A program made the translations under genes and the position numbers. Positions 10,447 through 23,168 of a stretch of DNA of 64,000 nucleotides are shown piece after piece. The notes below the pieces were generated by a model, which had not been told where the DNA came from, searched no databases, and saw only the letters and a list, made by a program, of their open reading frames with translations. This DNA is from Chaetorhynchus papuensis (lineage: Eukaryota; Chordata; Aves; Passeriformes; Rhipiduridae). Each line of letters opens with the position of its first letter. Position 1 is the stretch's first letter. The stretch is taken from assembly GCA_013396525.1 (NCBI GenBank), contig VWYX01001231.1, forward strand, positions 62,001 to 126,000, in the 5' to 3' direction.

Positions 10447-13400
10447 CTGCAGGGAAGCACAGGGAGCGCGTTAGTGAGGCACGCACGGACACTCCAACAC
10501 CCAACACCAGCACGGGAACTGGTTTTGTTACTGCTCCCTTGGATCCTGACTCCCAGAACACTGGGAGGCTCCTGATCTGGGGAGGGGATGCTGTGGGCTC
10601 TGGCCTGGCTGGAGGTGAGCAGGGATATCTCTGCGTGCTCAGCAAGCACAGCCAGAGGCTCTGGAGCAGACAAAGCTGGAGCATCGCCTGGGCTGACCCA
10701 TCCCTCAGCAGCCCCAGCTCAGGGCTGCAGCTCCAGACCAATCCCGCTCCCCTGGTGCCCTCCTTAAAACCCTGGCCTGAGGCACCTTCCTGTGGGGCTG
10801 CAGGAGGTCAGACCTGGGCTTTCAAAGCAAGAACGTTTCTGTATCACCTTTCCAGGTGATAAAACCCACAAACACAGCTGCGCCTGAGGATGCTCTGACT
10901 GTGATCCCCCATCCTGCACAGCTGCACCAGGAGCTCAACTGCAAACCCCATTCCCAGCAAACCCTGTTCCTTGAAAACCCCATTCCCTGCAAACCCTGCT
11001 CCTCAAAAACCCTGTTCCTTGAAAACCCTGTTCCCTGAAAACCCAGCTCCCTGAAAACCCTTCTGAGCCCATGGCTCATCCCTCTTCCCGGGCTCCTGGC
11101 ACCCCCTGACCAGCCAGGGCCCGTGTGGGTCCCGGGGGTGTCCTGGGGGCCAGGCCCAGCCCCGGTGGGCAACATTAAAGCTTTGTTGCAAACCCCCCCA
11201 CGAGAGGTGGGCACCGCCCGGGGCTCACACAAAGCCACCTCTATTCCTGCCCCAAACAAGCTCTTTTAGTCAATCCCAGCAGTTTTATTATACAGTCGTG
11301 GGGCTGTTGTTGGAGCCGAGTTCCAAATCCCCTGCCCGGCCCTCAGGACCACCTACATCTCAGCACCGTGATATTTGAGCTGCAATTCCACTTGACACTG
11401 CTCCTTTTGTTCGGGGAAAGTGCACAAGTGGGAATTTGCTTCATTAAGGCGCCGCTGGAGCAGTTTCCATTCTCCAGGCACGGGAGCCAACTCCCACTGC
11501 CCGGCCCATGCACAGAGAGCACAGCCATTGTCCGGGGGACAGGGGACAGGCGTGTGGCCACTCAGTCACCTACAGAGCGCGAGATACAGCGGCGATTGTC
11601 CGCAGCAGGAACGCGGCTGGCCCGAGCTGCGGCTGCACTTGTGGGGCACTGCCCCACTCCAGACCCAGAGAACGCGCTGGGGAGGGAGGAGGCCCAGCTG
11701 CAGCCAGCTGCCAGCACTGCTGCGAGCAGGAATGCATCCCCCCGTGCAGCCTGGCTTGGGGAACGTGCTCTGGTCTTGCTTTGGCAGGTCAGGAGGGCAA
11801 ATGCTTCCTGACATTTGTTCCCAGGGTTTGTTCCTGCTGGAGCCGCCCCAGCCCTGCCGAGGAATCCAGCTGGGGCTGTGCAAGCTCCAGGGCAGCTCTC
11901 CAGGCCAGGTGTTTGCAAGCAGTGCTGGCACAGCCATGTTCTGTTCCTACCAACAACCCTGAGATAAATCACAAAGCTCAAAACTGACCTGAGCCTCCTC
12001 CTCCAGCCCTGGCCAGGGAGAGCAGCAAGGATGGCCACCAGTGCCCACCTCTGCATGGCCCCCCTGGATCCAGACCTCTGCCTACAGGTCCCCCTGGCCA
12101 CAGGGAAGCTTGATGGGATGAGGACACTCCTTCTGTCCTTCACAATGGCTGGGCATGGCTTTGACTCACAGCTCAGGCCCCAACACAGAAAGAGTGTGGG
12201 GGTCTGTGGTCTGACCCTGCATCCCCTCAGGACACACAGAATGGACAGAGGGCTGCAATCCCATTTTCTTTTCCTCTGTCAACGAGGATTCACCAGAATC
12301 ACTCAGGAGAGAGAAGCCTTCTGCTCCCAGGCCTATTAGAGAGCTCTCAGGCAGGTAACTGCATTATTAATGCCCATTTCCCTTCCTTGGCTCCATGGCT
12401 CTAATGGGTTTCCATACATCTCTTTTTCCAGAGAGCGTGAACTGATCTGAACTCCACCTGCACTGTGGCCGAGCAGATCCACTTGTCATGGATCTCATGC
12501 CAATAAAGGTTAGCTCTGGACTTCTCCAGGGTTTGGGCAGGCCAGTTGCTCAGAGGATGCCCAGAAAGTTTGTCTAAACTCAGTGAATGAGTTTTTCCAC
12601 TGATAAAGTGGCAGGACCTCGGGTGGCTGTTAGTTTAACGTCTAAAGCTCTAGGAAAGAATCGGTCTTCTTCCCAGACACTCTGTCCTAATGCAGCGAGG
12701 ACCTCGAAGCACAATTACATTTTTTGGCCTGAAAACTTGAAAATCCTCTTCACTGGTTTCATACATGGAAACATAAACAGAGCCAGGGGCTTTACAGCAT
12801 CAGTACTTGGGGAACTGCAGCACAGGACATGAACTGTGGCTCCCTTCCAGCACTGAGTTCTCAAAGAGTTAAAAATAGCAGCTGGCAGTCCCAGTCAGAG
12901 CTCACCCTGCAGCTCCAGGGCTCTGTGCTCATGGGGAAAGCACCAGGCCCACTCATGGCAAGTTTATAAATCATCACCGAGTCCTCCTTTGCCAAAACAG
13001 AATCATCACGACTTTCGCCACCCCGCCAGCAGCTGTGGAAGCCTCACCCAGCCTGGTGAAGGTGAGAGCCAGCACAGCACCCTGGACACCCAACATCCCA
13101 CCCCGAGCCTGGGGAACAGGCAGAGCTCTCGTTCCAGCAGCCCTGGTGATCTGCTGCCCCCAGCTCTGCCCCAGTGGCTCTGGCACCCTGTCCCTCCAGA
13201 ACCTCCCTGGCTGGGGCAGAAACGCTCGTGCACCTTCCCTGTGCAAGGGCAGAAGAGCCTGGGTGCACAGTGGCCTGGGGCCGGAACCCATGCCAGGTGT
13301 GTGAGACCTCAGCCCCCCTGAATTACTCATCCCCTTTCCCTTCCCTTCCCTGAGCCAGGCTGGCAGCAGCTCCACGACCCTCCTGATGTGCCCCAGGAGC

Positions 13401-16400
13401 TGCTCCTTCCCTCCAGCCCTGGCCTGGCCCCAGGTGACAGTGACCCGTCAGCCCCACTCACCTGCCAGGATCTGGAAGACTCCGGTGACGTAGAACCTGC
13501 CGCCCTTGGTGAGCGTGAAGAGCTGGCAGAAGAACAGGAACAGGGACAGGACGCTGAAGATGACGGAGAGGATCATCATGGCTTGGACAGACTGCAGCCA
13601 TTCTGGGGACAGACAGACAGACAGACGGACACCTCAGTGTGGGCACCACGGAGCCCCTGCTGTGCCCACGGCCTTGGCACCAGCCCCAGGCCACCACCCC
13701 ACCCTGGCTCCCACGAGGTTTGGGAGCAGCTGGGGACACATCCAGGGCTGCCCCAGCTGCTGGGATCCCCGGCCTGGGCACGGTGCTCCCGGGGGTTTGA
13801 GTGCCCCATGGATGCCCCGTGGATACCCTGTGGGTGCCCCGTGGATGCCCCGTGGATACCCTGTGGGTGCCCCGTGGGTGCCCCGTGGATGCCCTGTGGG
13901 TGCCCCGTGGATGCCCCGTGGGTGCCCTGTGGGTGCCCCGTGGATGCCCCGTGGATACCCTGTGGGTGCCCAGTGGATGCCCTGTGGGTGCCCTGTGCCC
14001 TGTGGGTGCCCCGTGGATGCCCCATGGGTGCCCCATGGATGCCCCGTGGGTGCCCCGTGCACGGAGCAGCTGCTGAACAGGACGGATCACAGGGCTGGGC
14101 ACTGCCTCGGGAGCACCACCGTAAAACAGAGCAGAGACACCAACCCCGACCTGCAGAACCCGGGCAGAGCCTCTCCCCAGCTCCGTGCCCGGCCCTGGCT
14201 GTTCAGCTGTGCTGCCACCACCAAAGCCATGTGCAGCCAGCTCCGGGACACCGCGCTGGCCGCGCTCCGAGGGCAAATAAACACACAGGGAACGAAAACA
14301 CCCTCTGCCCCTGCGGAGCTGAACCTTTTGGAAGAGCCTTCCCCAGCTGCCAAGCGCAGCTGCGTCCCAGAGTAGAGCACTGAAACCAGCCCGTGTGAGT
14401 CACTACTCAGCTATTTCCAGGCTTAGTGGGTGTGTAACTCCCCACGTAAAAAAAAATATAAATAAACAAGCAAAATGCAGCTCCGTGCCATGAGCTGCTG
14501 CAGCTTGACAGAAAGAGGCAGTGCTCACAAATACCTCTGCCTGCCCCCTTCCTTAAAAAGTTTGAAATCAAAACGCAGATTTGCAGGTTCCTTAAGAGGT
14601 TTTTGAGGACCCAACATCCATTAATTCACCATGAAAGGCAGACAGGACTCAGTACAGGCAAACTGAGGCACAGACCACCCAGTGAAAGGCAGGAAAATCA
14701 TTCCTGGGGCTGGATCCTCGGATGGGATTAGGCAGCACTGAAGCCTCCGGCTCAGTCCCACGTTCCTGCCACAGTTTTACTCCCACCGATTTCAGTCCCC
14801 TGCCTGCAGAATCGGCTTCCTGCAGCAAATGGCTGAAATGGAGCGAAACTTCCACATGGAGCTGCCCTTCAGCTCAGCCACCTCGGACCTTGGGGCAGCA
14901 GACGAGGCCTTTGGGACTGTCCAGGGCAGCGTCTGCCCCAGAGGAGGGACCGCCCGTTCCCACCAAAGCCCTGCGAGCTGCGCTCGGGGTGGGCAGGGCG
15001 TTTGGAGCGGAGGGTGAGGCACAGCCCTGGGCTGGGATGGCGGCGGTGATCGTGGGCACTCACAGCACATCCAGGGCTGCAGGAACAGCCTGTGCCGCTC
15101 GGTCACGGCTGGGGCGTTTGCCTTTGGACCAGGCTTTCTGCCCCTTGTCTTTGCCTCTGGATGTTCAGGCACTGGAGCAGACGCGGTCCCTGCTCCCCAA
15201 GCTCCGGAACCACCAGAGCAGCCCCTGCTCCTCGCAGCCAGCCGGCTCCTTCCCTCCCTGTCACACTTCCCATTCCAAGCTGCTCCCCAGCGTAGGGAGC
15301 TGCTGCCCTTCCCTCTCTCCAGTGCGCCGGCTTCCCCTGCACCAGCTGTGCCATTCCTGAGGAAGGAGCAGCTATTGCTGCTCCCGGAAAACCCCAGTGT
15401 GGATTTCACTGCAATGTGCACACAAAACGTCCGAGGTATTTCCCCTGCCTCACGTAGCCGGGCAGGGAAAGCCCCCCTGCCTCACCTGCCCTTCAGCTCT
15501 GGCCATGATCCACCATTGGGGAATGGGATGAGGCAGCTCCAGCACCACTAAAATCATCACAAATCCTTGCTCAGATCAGACCAGAGAAGTGGTTGGAGGA
15601 TGTGCAGCTGCTGAACTGCATCTCCTTCCCTTCCTCAGCACAGACAGGGCTCCCATCCCAGCGCTGGGAAGCTGAGCTCTCCTCTCACCCCTTCCCAAGC
15701 CCCGAAGCTGTGTCCAGCTCCGTGCACCGTCTGAGCCAAAGTCAAGCCCTGCAGTTTCATCCAGGACCCAGAAAGCCAAGCCTTTTGTGACTGCAAAGGC
15801 TGCGGGATCCGGCCCAAGAGGAGCCCTTTCTGCTGGGAGGTGGACGCTCCCACTGCCGGTTATTTTAGGAGAAGGCTGTCTAGACGGAAAGCCGAGCTGA
15901 GCTGAGCTGCCCTTTAATTGCATCCGCCTCCCCTGCCTGCTTTTTGGTTCTGAATGCAAATGATTTATAGGGGCTTTGCAAAATCCCATTGTCATAAAGA
16001 GCCGTGTCAGAGGAAGAGAAAGGCAGCGCAGAGGGGGGAGCCCACTGTGGCCGGACGGTTCCGGCAGCCAGCCTGGGAGCAGGGAAATCGGGAGGTGATC
16101 CCACAGACAGAGCTCTGAGCCCGCTCACATCCAGCCCTTTGCTGACTTTTGCTGGCCTCCTTTGTGAAAACAAAGGGCAGGATCCCAGCCCAGGACTGGG
16201 ACCCGCAGGAGCGAGTTCCAGAACTCCATGAACTCCAAGCCAGCTGCCCACAGACTTCAGCTGTATTAGGAGAGCTGATTGCCTTTAATACATTTAAAAT
16301 CACCCCTATAACTGCAGGTAGGGTTTTTACCTCCTCAGCCCCACGTGCCCTTTGCTGTTGGTGCTGTGTCCAGCCCTCAGGGTTTCAAAAGCACAGCGAG

Positions 16401-19400
16401 TTTCCCCGAGGGAGGCCGGGCCGGAGCTGCAGCCGGGCTGTCAGCACTGTTTACTCCCAGGCTGTTATTTGTGGTTTCCCCTGGGCAGTGAGCTGGTTAT
16501 CCCGTTTTTCCCCTGCATCTCTTCAGCTCTGTGTTTATATCTTTGTTCTTCAGGAGGAAGAAGAAAAGGAAACAGCGTGGAAAGGACAGATAACACCCTG
16601 CACGCCGCTTCCGGAGACGAGCCGGCGGGAGAGGGTTTAGAGCCCTTTCAGGCAGCCACAGACAAAGCAAGAAGTTTTTACAAAACAAATTTGAATTTTC
16701 CCTGAAGCTCTGCAAGCTCTGATGTGCTCACAGCACTGCTTAAACAGCAGGGAAAAGACTTCAGCCCTGGGATGATGAAGGCCATATTTCACTGCCCTAA
16801 AATCCAGCATAAAAGAAAGAAACCCGGAGCAGAAATTGCAGTTGAATCTCCCAGAGAGACAGCAGCCAAGCCAGCCCCTTCCAGCAGAGCCCCAGGACTG
16901 CTGCAGGGAGGTTTTATGCCCAGACAGGACTGACAGGGCCAGGAGCAGAGGCCCTAAAGGAGAGGCACTGCCTCCCCAGGGTTTAATTCACACCCCCCAC
17001 ACCCTCTTTGGACCCAGCCAAGGAGAAAAAACAAAGTGAAAACTGAACACACTTATCTGAGCACTCAGCTCATCCACTGCTGTAAGACATCCCTAAATTA
17101 GTGCTGCATTAAAAACCCCGCCATGCTGGGATCTGCAGCTGATGGGAACATTTTGCAGGTGGAGTTTTCCCTTTGCCAAGTGTGTGCGCTCTGTACATTC
17201 AAAAAGCAACCACTTCTGCAGGAGAAAACATCCATTAGGGAGGTAACTGTGGCATCTAATACAGACAAAGCTAGAGGGAGGGGAAATTCATGCCCACGAC
17301 TGTAAAACCTGCTGCTTCCATGCTGGAAGGTAAATCTCAGCAGAGTCAGGAACAGCACAGGCACAAAGGCACCAGCCCAGGGCTGCCAGGAAAAGCCACA
17401 TTTTCTGAGCAGGGTTTTTCCAGAACACACCCTCAGGTGTCACGGTCTGACCAAGAGCCTGAGCCCAGCTCACATCCTCCCCTCTGAAGTGGCCGGGTCG
17501 CAGCAAAGCACTGGGACTTGCAGGGGTTTTGATGCTCAAACACCCCGAGAAGGGTTGGAAAGGGGTGAACAGGAGATGCAGAAATTGCAGCTCAGCTGCA
17601 GCAGAGACAGAGGCCCCTCAGAACTCCCAGGGTCAGAGAAGCTCAGGTACCTGTGGTGCTGCTCTGCACAGCCCAGACCCCTCCAGTGCCCCAGGGAGCC
17701 CCTCTCCTGTGGGGACAGTTCCTCAGTCTGTCCAGCTGAGCCTCTGCACCGTCCCAGGGAAAATCCAGGGAAAATCCAGCTCCATTGCAGCTTTCTCCTG
17801 CTGTGCCCCCAGCCTCCCACCAGCACCGAGTCAGGCATTCCAGAGGTGTTCCTGGAAATCCCACCAGGAAAGGAGGATTCTAAAGAGCTCCAAAGTGTTT
17901 GTGGGGGCCAGGGGATGAGCAGGAGGGAAACCCTGGGGCTGCAGGGAGGCAGTGACTGAACACAGTACTCCAGGTCCTGTCCAAGGCCTCCTGCTCCTCT
18001 TCTGCAGCTCCTTCAGATGGAGATGAACCCCTCAAACCCCATCTTCTCCTCTCCTCCTTTTCCTCTCGGCTCTCCTCCCTTTCCTTCTCCTTGAAGCTCC
18101 ATCCAAGAAGTCCATGAGGCCAGGACATCCAGAGCTCTCCAGAGCTGCCACACTCCGACATCCCATCGGAGCTCACATCCCACAGAGGCCACTCCCAATG
18201 CAGCTGAGGCAGCAGGAAGCTGCTGGCACCACGGAAAACTCCTTCCAACAGCTCCACAAAGCCCAAGGCAGCTCCTTTGCCAGGCCCTTGGCATGGTGGC
18301 TCTGACCTCGTGCTGGCCTGTGCTGAGGCGGCAGATCCATCATTCCAAGGATCCTCCCAAGGACTCCGGTACCAGCTCCCAGTGATTTCCAGTCCGGGCA
18401 GCAGGAGCAGGAGCGGGGAGCAGTGGTGCCTTGGCCCACAGACCAAGGGTCACTCAGCCTGCACCCACAGGGACATCCGAGGGTCTCATCAAGGCCAAAA
18501 GAATGTTGGTTGAAGGATTTTCCAGCACCTCACTCTGCAGGGGACTCCCCCACCATTTCTTCTGGTTTGACAGTCATCATTTGCCCACATGTTGCCTTCT
18601 TCCTCCCATTCCTCTGAGGGCCAGAGCACAAATATGGCAGGGAAGGTTGTCTGACCCCACCTTTCACAGAAAAAATGGGAGCCAAAGACACCTGGAGCAT
18701 CTGAGAAAAAACCAGCACCAGTTCCCAACCTCCCCTTATCAGATGCTCTTTGTAAGAAGAACAAGCAACAATTAAAAAATGGCTTTAAGCAGAGAAAATC
18801 CCTTTCCTACTGAAGGCAAGAAAGTTATGGGACAAACTGATCTGAAATATAAAATATTCTCTTGGCATAGATTTTTAGATGTTAGGAATAAATTCTTTAC
18901 TCAGAGGGTGGGGAGGCCCTGGCACAGGGTGCCCAGAGCAGCTGTGGCTGCCCCTGGATCCCTGGCAGTGTCCAGGGCCAGGCTGGATGGGGCTTGGAGC
19001 AGCCTGGGACAGTGGGAGGTGTCCCTGCCATGGCAGGGGCTTGGAACTGGGTGGGCTTTAAGGTCTCTCCCAACCAGGCAGAAAAGTCTTCTTGCCTGCA
19101 TAAAACATTCAGTTGTGGAAAGAAAAGGCCGTTTTTGGTGGAAAAAATATCCCTGTCTGGAAATCTGGGATGGAACCTCCTTGAGAGCACTTGCTGGGCC
19201 CGGCCGCGTGCCCCGAGCTGACCACGGGGCCGCACAGCCGGGGCTGGCACACGGCCCTGCCGACCCACAGTCCCGGGATCAGAGCTGAATTCCTGAGATA
19301 AGTCTTTTCCAGGAATGCCTGACAGCGCAAATGAAGCAAAGATTGCAACATTTTTTCCATAGTTCTCGGCCTCTTGAAGAAAAAAAAAGCATTATCTAAC

Positions 19401-22400
19401 AGCAAATGCAAAAATGACAGCAACAAGCAGGCGGTTGTGCACGGGCGAGGAGTGGGATTGTGCCCTCGGCTCCTGCTGGGATGGATCAGCCCTCGCACAC
19501 ACCGAGGGGCTGAGCCCTGCCAAGAGGAGTTTGGGAGGTGGGAGCTCAGCCCCCACCGAGGCCAAGCCTGTACCCAGGCTCTGCTGATGTCCTGGGAATC
19601 CTCACCTGGGCAGTGCCAAGCTCGGCCCTGGCGCTGCTTTGCTGCCGGGTCCATCCCCGTGGGATGCTCTGTAGGGTGAGGAGCCCAGCCCAGAACCTGC
19701 CCCAGCGTGCAACGAAAGCAAATCCCGCTGGCAGCTGGATTTAAAAGCTCTGCTTCTTGTTGGGCATCCACACAAAGGTCACTGAGCAAAGGGTCCCTGT
19801 GTGACAGGACGGGGAGGCTCAGCTGACACCAAGGGGGCATCACAGCACCAGCACCTCCAAAGTCCCCATCCATGAGGAACACAGATGACCCAGCACCATC
19901 TAATTCCCAAATTCCACTTACTGAGTCCCACTGCTTTTTGAAAAGAGAAGCAGAAATAACCACACCCCAGAGGCCACCTTGAGGGCCAGAGCAAAACCTG
20001 CCCCTGAGTAAAGACTGAAAATTCTGCCAAAATTCCCAACGAGGATTCTTTGCTCTTTCCCCAGAGCACCTTGGCACTCCAGCATTAACCATTCAGTACC
20101 ACCCTTGGCACAGGGAAATGAATGTTTACGGCTGTCTGGAGCCCACTGCAGCGCTGCCTCTGTTCTGGGAGCTGTAACCGAGGCTGGTTTGTGGTGTTTG
20201 TGTGGGACCGTTCCTAATTTTGAAAATAAGCAAATTCCTGGGAAAGGGGTGTGAGGATGAGACAGAAGAGAAGCGTGAGCCTCGAGGTGGCTCTGCCACG
20301 GCATCCTTGCCCCATGACCTCACTACTGCCCCAAAGAGTGGCCGGCAGCAGCTCCCTGCAATGGTGACAGGGCAGGGAGGGAGCAGGACCCGCTGGAAGG
20401 GAGACCTTGTGGCATTCTTGTGTTTGTACGAACAGACCTTAAAAGCCTTGTGTAAGCCCAGGAAATATCCTTTGATTCTGTGTTCCTACAGCAGTAATGG
20501 GCTCTGGACCCTGCATCCAAGGTCCCACAAGAGGAAGACAGGTCCTCAGCAGCACCGCTCCCAAACCCCTGCCACAGGTGGATGGGGCACAAGCTTTTGT
20601 CCAAGCAAAACCCCTTCTCCTGATGCCAGAACAGAGCCTTGGACGAGTGAGAGCTGTCAGAGAGCTCTTTAAGCCCCGAGCACGATGAACTTCCACTCGA
20701 AGAGCTCACTGGGGCACTTTATCCTGGAATCCCAGAATGGTTTGGGTTGGAAGGGACCTTAAAGATCATCTCACTCCACCCACCTGCCATGGGCAGGGAC
20801 CCCTTCCACTGAGTCAGGGCCATCAACCCAGCTCAGCTGCATTTTCAACATTTTCATCTTGACCATAGTCCCTCTAATGATGAAAACCCAGCACTGGAGA
20901 GGCTCCAGCAGCTCTGGGACAGGCACTGGACACTCCCACGCGCTCAGGACCGTCGGGTGTGCGGGAAACCACCCAGCCGCAGTGTGGACCAGCCCCTCTC
21001 AGCACTGATGGCCCCCACAGAGCCCCCTGTAAACATCCAGAAAAAGCGGTGCAGGTTTGAAAAGCAAGATTTGGGGAGGCTTTAGAGCCCTCGGCTCTGG
21101 GACTCCTGGGGGCAAGCGCTGCCTTTCATTGCAAAGCGGAGGCTCAGCAGTTTCGGAGCTCGCATGACTGGCCCCGAAGCGGGGCTGCCTACGCTGCAAT
21201 AGCCAGCCCAGCCAACTGCTGATGAGGGACACGGCTCCAGAAGGCTCCCGGCCTGGGATGGGATCCAGCCGCTTCCCGGCTGGCCCGGACACCGCCAGGC
21301 GTCAGCAGAGACCGGCGCTGGGAGCGTCACCCCAGGGAAACCGGAGCCCGAGGGAGCAGCGGGGACGGTGGGGACAGAGCGGCGGCATCGCCTCCCCGCG
21401 TGGTTTGCTCCCGAGGCTGGGGATTCTGCTCGGAATCGCCAAAAGCCCTCTCACGGTCTCCCTTCACTGAGGGACCCTCCGGAAGCGTTTAATGCTCTCG
21501 GGGTGACTGTCCCCCCTCGCCAGGGCCACACGGCATCGGTGTGCTCGTAGCCCGGCCCGCGTTTCCGGCACAGGGCGACTGTCCCAGTGACAGCGGCGTG
21601 AGTCACGGCTGGAGTCACTGCGGGTCACACCGGGAGAATCTGTTTCCGCAGGAAAGCACAAACCAGGCTAACAAAACAAACGCTGGCCACAACACCGCTG
21701 GCACTAGCTCTGTCTTCCAGGGAAACTGAGGCACGGGCTTGCCCCACTCTCTGAACACGGATTTTGTGTTCCTGGTGCCGCTGGTCACCCTGGAAACTGC
21801 GCGTCACGGTGTGTCAGCACGCCCCCCTCCCCTGCTGACCTCGCAAACAGCTCAGGGTTGATGTCACCCTGGGTGACATCAGCCTTGCCCCAGCTCCGTC
21901 CCGCGGTGCCCGTTCAGCCCCAGGTGTGCAGGTGCCGCGGAATGAAGAGCCCGAGCACTCAGCACATCCACAGCAAACCCCAGGGCTGTGCCCGAAAACT
22001 CAGCCTGTCCCAGCAGCAAAACGCAGGACAGATTTCTGCGTAGGGGACAGGTGTCCTCCGGAGACAGAGCGTCCTCAGGGCCCCGTGGGCATCTTTCAGA
22101 CCTCTCACAAGCAGAGCGAGAGGGAGCCGTGACAAAAAAAGCCCCTCAGCTCCCAGCAGGGTGGCAGGCACCCAGCGGCCCTGCCCCAAGGACCACCTCG
22201 TGTTTGTACATCCAACTGGAAAAACGTGCTAAAAACAGGAGACGCCCCCAAAAGGGCTCGAGCCGTCACCTCCAGTGCAGCTGAGGGTGTCACCCTGCCC
22301 TGGTGCTGCCAGGAGCTGCCCCTCAGCCCCAGGGCAGCCGGGCAGAGCGGCAGGCAGCTGCTCTGGTTCTCCTGCTAAGCCCCACCACAACTTCAGGGAC

Positions 22401-23131
22401 CAGGGGTGAGGGGGAGCAATCCCGCACTGCCGGGCCAGCCCCGGGTCCCCACGCCGGGCCACAGCTGAGCCGGGCTCCTCCAGCTGGGCACAGAGCAGAG
22501 GAGCAGAGGGGATGGGGCGGGAGGGAACAGCTGCGGGGATGCAGGAAAGTCCAAGAAGGAGTCACAAATAACCGACACAGGCAAATCCCCCTCAATTCCA
22601 CAGGTCCGGGAGGAGAACAGAGGCGGCGGGCGGGAGCAGCCCTGATTCCGGGGGCACTCACTCACCGTTCGAGGAGGACCCCACGCAGTGGAAGCTGGAT
22701 GCGGTGTTGGTGGTGCAGTTCTGCCACAGGTCTGCCGTGTGATCGCCGCTCACCAGCCATTGCTGCGGGACAGACACAGCCCGTGAGCGGAGCCCGGGGA
22801 GGAGCAGCCACCCGTGTGCCTGTCCCTGTCAGTGTCCCCCCCGGGCTGCGGCCCCGAGCAGCCCCAGCCCCGCTCGGGCCCTCCCACGGACGCGCTTTTC
22901 CTTAGAGAGGGGTTTGGAAAGTGAATCCCGAGATTTGCTTTTAGCTGCGTTCGCCCCAACGACACGAAAACAGAAGCTCTTTATGCTCTTTAAACACGGA
23001 GCGAGTCCCGCGGGGCCGCGCTTCCCTCCCCTCGCCGGCCTCGCCCGCTGCCTGGCCGGGATATTTGAATGCTTCCACGTGATTCCTAACGGCTCGGAAG
23101 ATTTTTGTAACGTTTTCCACTACTATGACCA

Positions 23132-23168
<37 letters not shown>

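Larger units (their letters stand above)
13603..22665 (-). other. PMP22 intron 3 (large)
   Basis: A 9,063-bp GT-AG intron, the largest of the gene, as in mammals, where the large intron holds a Schwann-cell enhancer bound by EGR2 and SOX10. It contains the 11-bp minisatellite, CR1 copies at 18835-19085 and 20715-20935, and a 23-bp near-palindrome at 21859-21881. No further coding exon is needed, since the reading frame joins exactly across it. Confidence 0.9.

Noticed and set aside
13388..14383. 331-codon open frame on the + strand and matching long frames on the minus strand
   Set aside because: It runs through the 11-bp/33-bp minisatellite and overlaps PMP22 exon 4 in antisense; the open frame is a consequence of the repeat period.
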